A DNA stretch of 11,077 nucleotides from Podochytrium sp. JEL0797 (lineage: Eukaryota > Chytridiomycota > Chytridiomycetes > Chytridiales > Chytriomycetaceae): contig JADGJG010000907.1 in assembly GCA_027596195.1 (NCBI GenBank), forward strand, positions 1-11,077. Direction: 5' to 3'. The position numbers and the translations under genes were made by a program. Shown piece by piece: positions 7,584-11,077 of the stretch. How positions within the stretch are numbered: position 1 is the stretch's first letter; the number at the start of each line of letters is the position of its first letter. The notes under the pieces are model-generated. The model did not search any database. It saw only the letters and a list, made by a program, of their open reading frames with translations, and was not told where the DNA came from.

Positions 7584-9568
7584 CTATGCCCAAAAGTTTT
7601 TGTGCATGGGCAGCGTGGCTTTGGAAAAGATTCGGGCCTCCAGTTTGTCGCTCGCAGTGTCTGGGTCCAATTTCGTAATACTGAAAAAAGAAAAGGATGG
7701 GGTTGAGTTCTCCAAAGAGGGATAGAAAGAAGAGGAAAAGAAAAAAACTCAACTCTTCAATATCAAACTTCCAGTCATCGCCGTCCGCAACATAGAACCG
7801 CGGTTTCCACTCGATCCCGGCGTCTTCCCGCGCTTTGCACATGGAGCGCTGGTTGTCCTCGATGGCGAGTTTCTCCGTCGTGGCGTCGTCGAGATTTTTG
7901 GTCTGGATTCCTCTCGTCACGTTTTTCCACAATCTGGGCCAAACAAAACATCAAAAAACCATCCAGACAAAAAATAAGAAACGGTGAAAATACCTTTGAC
8001 TCTCAAACGCCTCCATCTCGGACTCAACAGGCAACACTTTGGGACACACTTCTGCCGTCGCCGCATTGAACAACGACTCACGGTTCACGGACGCAATCGA
8101 CGGTGTCCCCGCGGCCGACGAATTCGAAGTCGACGGCAACTGCGGCAACCCAACCACACTACTCGCTTGACTCAAAAACCCCTTGAACGTCGACATGACG
8201 GATTTCGCCGGCGACGACACGGCCGAGAGGACGGGAGCCGCGGCCAACGGTTTGGGAGACCCCGCGCGAGAAGAAAGACCACTCTTTGGTGTCCCCACAC
8301 GTTTGAGACTCGCGTTCTTGACCACAACTTCGTCGTCCTGAAACCGTTCCACAAACAACTCATCCGACCACTTCCCAGACACTTGCGCCACCACCTTCCC
8401 CGGCACCGCTGCGGCCGTCACAGCCAACGGACCCACCCCTGCAACCGCCTGCTTCACAATAAACCCATCCACACAATTCAACCCTTTATCACTGAACACC
8501 CCGCGCGTTTTGAACTCATAATCGGCCCTCAACCCCGTACGTTCACACACAATCGTCGAAACGTCGCCCAACTCAGTGTACATCGTGCCGAACAAGATAC
8601 CGCGGGCAAAATAATTCGGGAACGTGATGACATATTCTTCAAACCCTCCCCCCTCCGATTCAGGCATGGGCACCTTAATCCGCGTAGACCCTTGCATGAG
8701 CGTTGCTGCGCTGTTGCCAAGGAACCGCGATTTGGGACGCAAGTCGCCCGAAATGTAGACGCCGTGGTGTGGGTTGATGTAGGTGTACTGGGAGATGGGC
8801 GGGTGGTGGGAGACTTGTTCGCAAATGTAGAAGGATTTCGTGTTGTCCGGGAGGATCCAGCTGCAGCGGTGGAATTCGCCGAGGACGGGGTTGTAGGGTT
8901 TTTTGACGCCCTGGGTTTTCGTTTGGTTGCATTAGGGAGGCCGTGAAAAGGGGAGGGGTCGGGTTGGGAAACACTGTACTTTGGGGCGAATGTGCCAACC
9001 GGCTAAAAAGAAGCGAGATACGGCAATGAATCGCTCGACGGGGTCTCTCATTTTGGGGATTCTAAATGATTCGGATGGGGTGAGTAATTGAGCAATCTTG
9101 GTCACACATCAGCCCCCCCCCCAACATCAGAAGCTTCTTCCTTACCCCATCAACAGGTCCGGATGACACATGAAATCCGTGATCCGTTCACACATGGATC
9201 GAGTCTCGAGAACAAACGTCGGGAGCGTAACTCTGTCCAACAATTGGGTGAGAAAAAAAAGCAATGGCAAGCCCAATCCCCCAATCTCCCCCCCTCCCTC
9301 AATTGATATCTCACCTGTGCAAGTCCATCCCAACCGTCAACTGCGAAACGAGAGCCATCAAGATGGATCGCGGCTCATCGTCGAGAATTTCAACATCATC
9401 CGAACCATCGGCAGCAGCTGGATCCTTGTCACGCAGAGTCATGAGGTTCGTCTTTGCCAACGTGTCCGTGTTGCAGTCAAAGAACTCTTCTTGTGTGGAT
9501 GATTCGAGGGCAGTGATATCCTCTGTGGGAGAAGGGTTCGCTTGTGTTGTAATTGGCTGTGCGGCCAT
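7584..9568 (-). CDS. Oxysterol-binding protein-related lipid transfer protein (ORP/Osh, nearest Osh6/7 or ORP5/8 style)
   Basis: Six exons (9568-9315, 9232-9146, 9061-8980, 8910-7994, 7933-7754, 7680-7584) with introns of 82, 84, 69, 60 and 73 nt encode 538 aa. ORPs move sterol or phosphatidylserine between membranes, often in exchange for PI4P. The fingerprint EQVSHHPPIS is at residues 172-181; the HH pair binds PI4P in known Osh proteins. GMDLHRVTLPTF (80-91), ERITDF, ERFIAVSRFFLAGWHIRPKGVKKPYNPVLGE, FLGNSA and VSGKWSDELF are typical of the domain, and LWKNVTRGI to EWKPRFY closes it. The end is LPMHKNFWA. The first 60 residues are acidic and probably disordered; no PH domain, ankyrin repeats or transmembrane segment is seen, so this is a short ORP. 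Residues about 342-418 form an unusual Ser/Ala/Pro-rich insert. The last donor is GTTGAG. The Osh6/7 link is by motif likeness and substrate is not proven. Confidence 0.92.
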
Positions 9569-9773
9569 TGTTTGTTTTTTGCAGATTTTTTTCTGTCACC
9601 ATTTTGAACTCCAAACGAGTAGTGGTGCTGGACCCCCCACCCGATTTGGGATCAGCGGCGGGTTTGGGAGGCTTCTTACCAGAGTGGAGTATTCATCATC
9701 TGATATTTTTAAATTATTAGAGGCGCGTTTTTGACCATGAGTCATTCATAAACCAATTTATTTATTTCTAAAG
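9569..9773 (-). promoter_or_regulatory. Presumed ORP promoter region / LRR gene 3' flank
   Basis: These 205 bp separate the ORP start from the stop of the next minus-strand gene. An A/T-rich patch at about 9703-9720 (TTTAAAAATA on the minus strand) lies about 140 bp upstream of the ORP ATG and is TATA-like. No specific site is recognised. Confidence 0.35.
9757..9766 (-). terminator. Overlapping poly(A) signals of the LRR gene
   Basis: AATAAATAAA on the minus strand contains two overlapping AATAAA hexamers (9766-9761 and 9762-9757). The first begins 7 nt after the stop codon (9776-9774), the same spacing as for NFU1. Confidence 0.6.
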
Positions 9774-10681
9774 TTAAACGAGCATGACAAAGGCGAACGA
9801 AGCGAAAACCGCGGCAGCCATTTCGGTGGCACCAGATTTGAGTGCCGCCGCCGTTGTGGCAGCAGCCACAGAAACGGAAGCAGAAACGGCAGCGGACGTG
9901 GTGGCAGCGGCTTTTCCGGACGTGGCAACCGCAGCCGTCGTCATGGTCGGAGCAGCAGAAGCGCTAGCATCTGGCGCGACAACCGCAGGCGCGGTGGTAG
10001 TGGCAGCGCTAGCGTCCCCCGCAATAACCGCTGGCAATGTGGTCGCAACCTCTGCGGCGGTGGTCACCGGGTTCAGCACTGGGTTGTTGGCACACGCGGC
10101 TGGTACAGCCACAGGAGAAGTGGCGCATCCGGTTTGCTGGTTGCCCGCGTCGAGTCCGATCCCGTTGCCTGCGAATTGGGCAGTGTTGATGCCGGTGAGG
10201 CAGTTTCCCTCCAATTTGAGATACGTGATGTGTTTGATTGACGCGGGAGCGGGGCCGCTGAGGTGGTTTCCGACACCGTAATTGGTGTTGCCGGGTCCGA
10301 GGGCGAGGTATCCGGAGACACCGAGGTGCACCTGGTTGAGCGATGGGAAGTCGTTCCAATAGTCTAATGCGAGTAAAGTGAGCAAAGTGTGCAAATTGAC
10401 AAAGTGGGTTCGACGGGGGAGCAGTGTGCCATACCTGGAATGGGGCCAACGAGCTTGCAATCGTCAAGCCAGAGGACGGAGAGGTTCGGGAGACCCCAGG
10501 CAGACTGGGGAAGCGTCTGGCCTGACCATGGGCGATCACCATCAGTACACCACATTGTGAGTTGCCCGATTGTCCCGTCGGGGTTGCAGTCGACCCAGTT
10601 GCTATTGACGGAGCAGCAGTTCACTGGGTCGAAGCAGGCAGAGGGAAAGGCAGCAGCGATGGTCGCGCACTCGTTCGACAT
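9774..10681 (-). CDS. Leucine-rich-repeat surface protein, probable GPI-anchored (5' end uncertain)
   Basis: Two exons, 10681-10435 and 10363-9774, joined in phase 1 over a 71-nt intron (10434-10364), give 278 aa from ATG 10681. The N-terminal cap ECATIAAAFPSACF then NCCS is a Cys-rich cap as in plant-type extracellular LRR proteins. LRR-like strands follow: LPNLSVLWLDDCKLVGPIP, FPSLNQVHLGVSGYLALGP and ITYLKLEGNCLTGI. About ten cysteines lie in the first 175 residues. From about 175 to 255 the chain is almost all Ala, Thr, Ser and Val, like O-glycosylated stalks of fungal wall proteins. The last 15-20 residues are hydrophobic (AAAVFASFAFVMLV) after a small-residue SGA, fitting a GPI signal. 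No signal peptide is visible from this ATG or from ATG 10753 in the same frame, so a short upstream exon is probably missing. Function is unknown; a role at the cell surface or wall is inferred. Confidence 0.72.
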
Positions 10682-11077
10682 TGGGCGGTGAATTTTTTTG
10701 AGATTAAATCGAGAGGGTGGCGAAAAAGTCACAAGCCGACTGAAGACACTCATTTGCAGGGCCAACCCGTCCCCCCGTACACCCCTCCACTTTTTCTGGG
10801 ATAATGGTGGCGGCCTAAAAGTGTAACGTGCATACCTTTGCTTTGAGGCGTGGGAGCACTGGTGTTTTTCGCTCCTTGGGAAAACTCACCTCCTTCTTGG
10901 AAAACGTGTCGGAGACTGTGGTGTAATTCGCCGCTTTCGTAGAGCACGTCTCTTTGTTTGAAGACTTATTGTTCTTGGATTGTCACAAACATTTTTTGAA
11001 CGCGATTGATCCTGAAACCTCAAAGTTACACAATCCGATCTTCCGAATGTCGGTGTCTCTGGTACAATTCGCCGCTT
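10682..11077. other. Non-coding right end; no gene supported
   Basis: No frame here has recognisable protein features. A 65-codon minus ORF (10947-10750) looks spurious. The missing signal-peptide exon of the LRR gene might lie here or beyond, but I could not find a hydrophobic start segment in phase with a donor. Confidence 0.45.
10906..11077. repeat. Degenerate direct repeat pair reaching the right edge
   Basis: A 31-nt segment at 10906-10936 recurs at 11047-11077 with 25 of 31 bases identical. Both end AATTCGCCGCTT. Offset is 141 bp, and the second copy is cut by the window edge, so it may be the start of a longer tandem array. Confidence 0.5.

Noticed and set aside
7984..8946. 320-codon plus-strand ORF, rich in Arg and His
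   Set aside because: It is antisense to ORP exon 4, whose frame has strong family motifs. The Arg/His-rich composition is the usual reflection of a coding strand.
9784..10281. 165-codon Ala/Val-rich plus ORF
   Set aside because: It is the mirror of the Ala/Thr/Val-rich stalk of the minus-strand LRR gene. The minus frame has LRRs and a GPI-like tail.

Overview
The window looks like compact nuclear DNA from a fungus. An early-diverging, chytrid-like lineage is my best guess, inferred from gene families and style and not tested. Coding sequence is split by many short GT-AG introns (mostly 45-90 nt), intergenic gaps are tens to a few hundred bases, and AATAAA poly(A) signals sit within a few bases of stop codons. 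Nothing suggests a bacterial, plasmid or mobile-element context. Exon joins below were worked out by hand from splice sites, reading phase and family similarity.

Layout. 1-156 (perhaps to 277), minus: a weak partial reading frame off the left edge with a PAM2-like motif. 501-522: a strong G-quadruplex motif. 557-908: degenerate tandem repeats, each headed by a short palindrome, ending at the next gene's stop. 921-2137, minus: membrane-bound PlsC-type lysophospholipid acyltransferase. 2201-3118, minus: NFU1, mitochondrial Fe-S cluster protein. 3309-4830, minus: translocon-associated protein alpha (TRAP-alpha/SSR1). 4863-7465, plus: TBL1/SIF2-type LisH and WD40 co-repressor subunit, head-to-head with TRAP-alpha across only 32 bp. 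7584-9568, minus: oxysterol-binding-protein-related lipid transfer protein, convergent with TBL1. 9774-10681, minus: leucine-rich-repeat protein with an Ala/Thr/Ser/Val-rich stalk and a probable GPI-anchor tail. 10682-11077: no gene that I can support, but a degenerate direct repeat runs into the right edge.

The genes do not form a pathway. Two concern lipid synthesis or transport at membranes (acyltransferase, ORP), one ER translocation, one mitochondrial Fe-S maturation, one nuclear repression and one the cell surface. I found no convincing undescribed system. The points most worth checking are the 32-bp TRAP-alpha/TBL1 start-to-start gap, the 32-nt mini-intron or frameshift in TRAP-alpha, the palindrome-headed repeats, the G4 motif with single-base loops, and the overlap of the NFU1 poly(A) signal with the acyltransferase 5' end.
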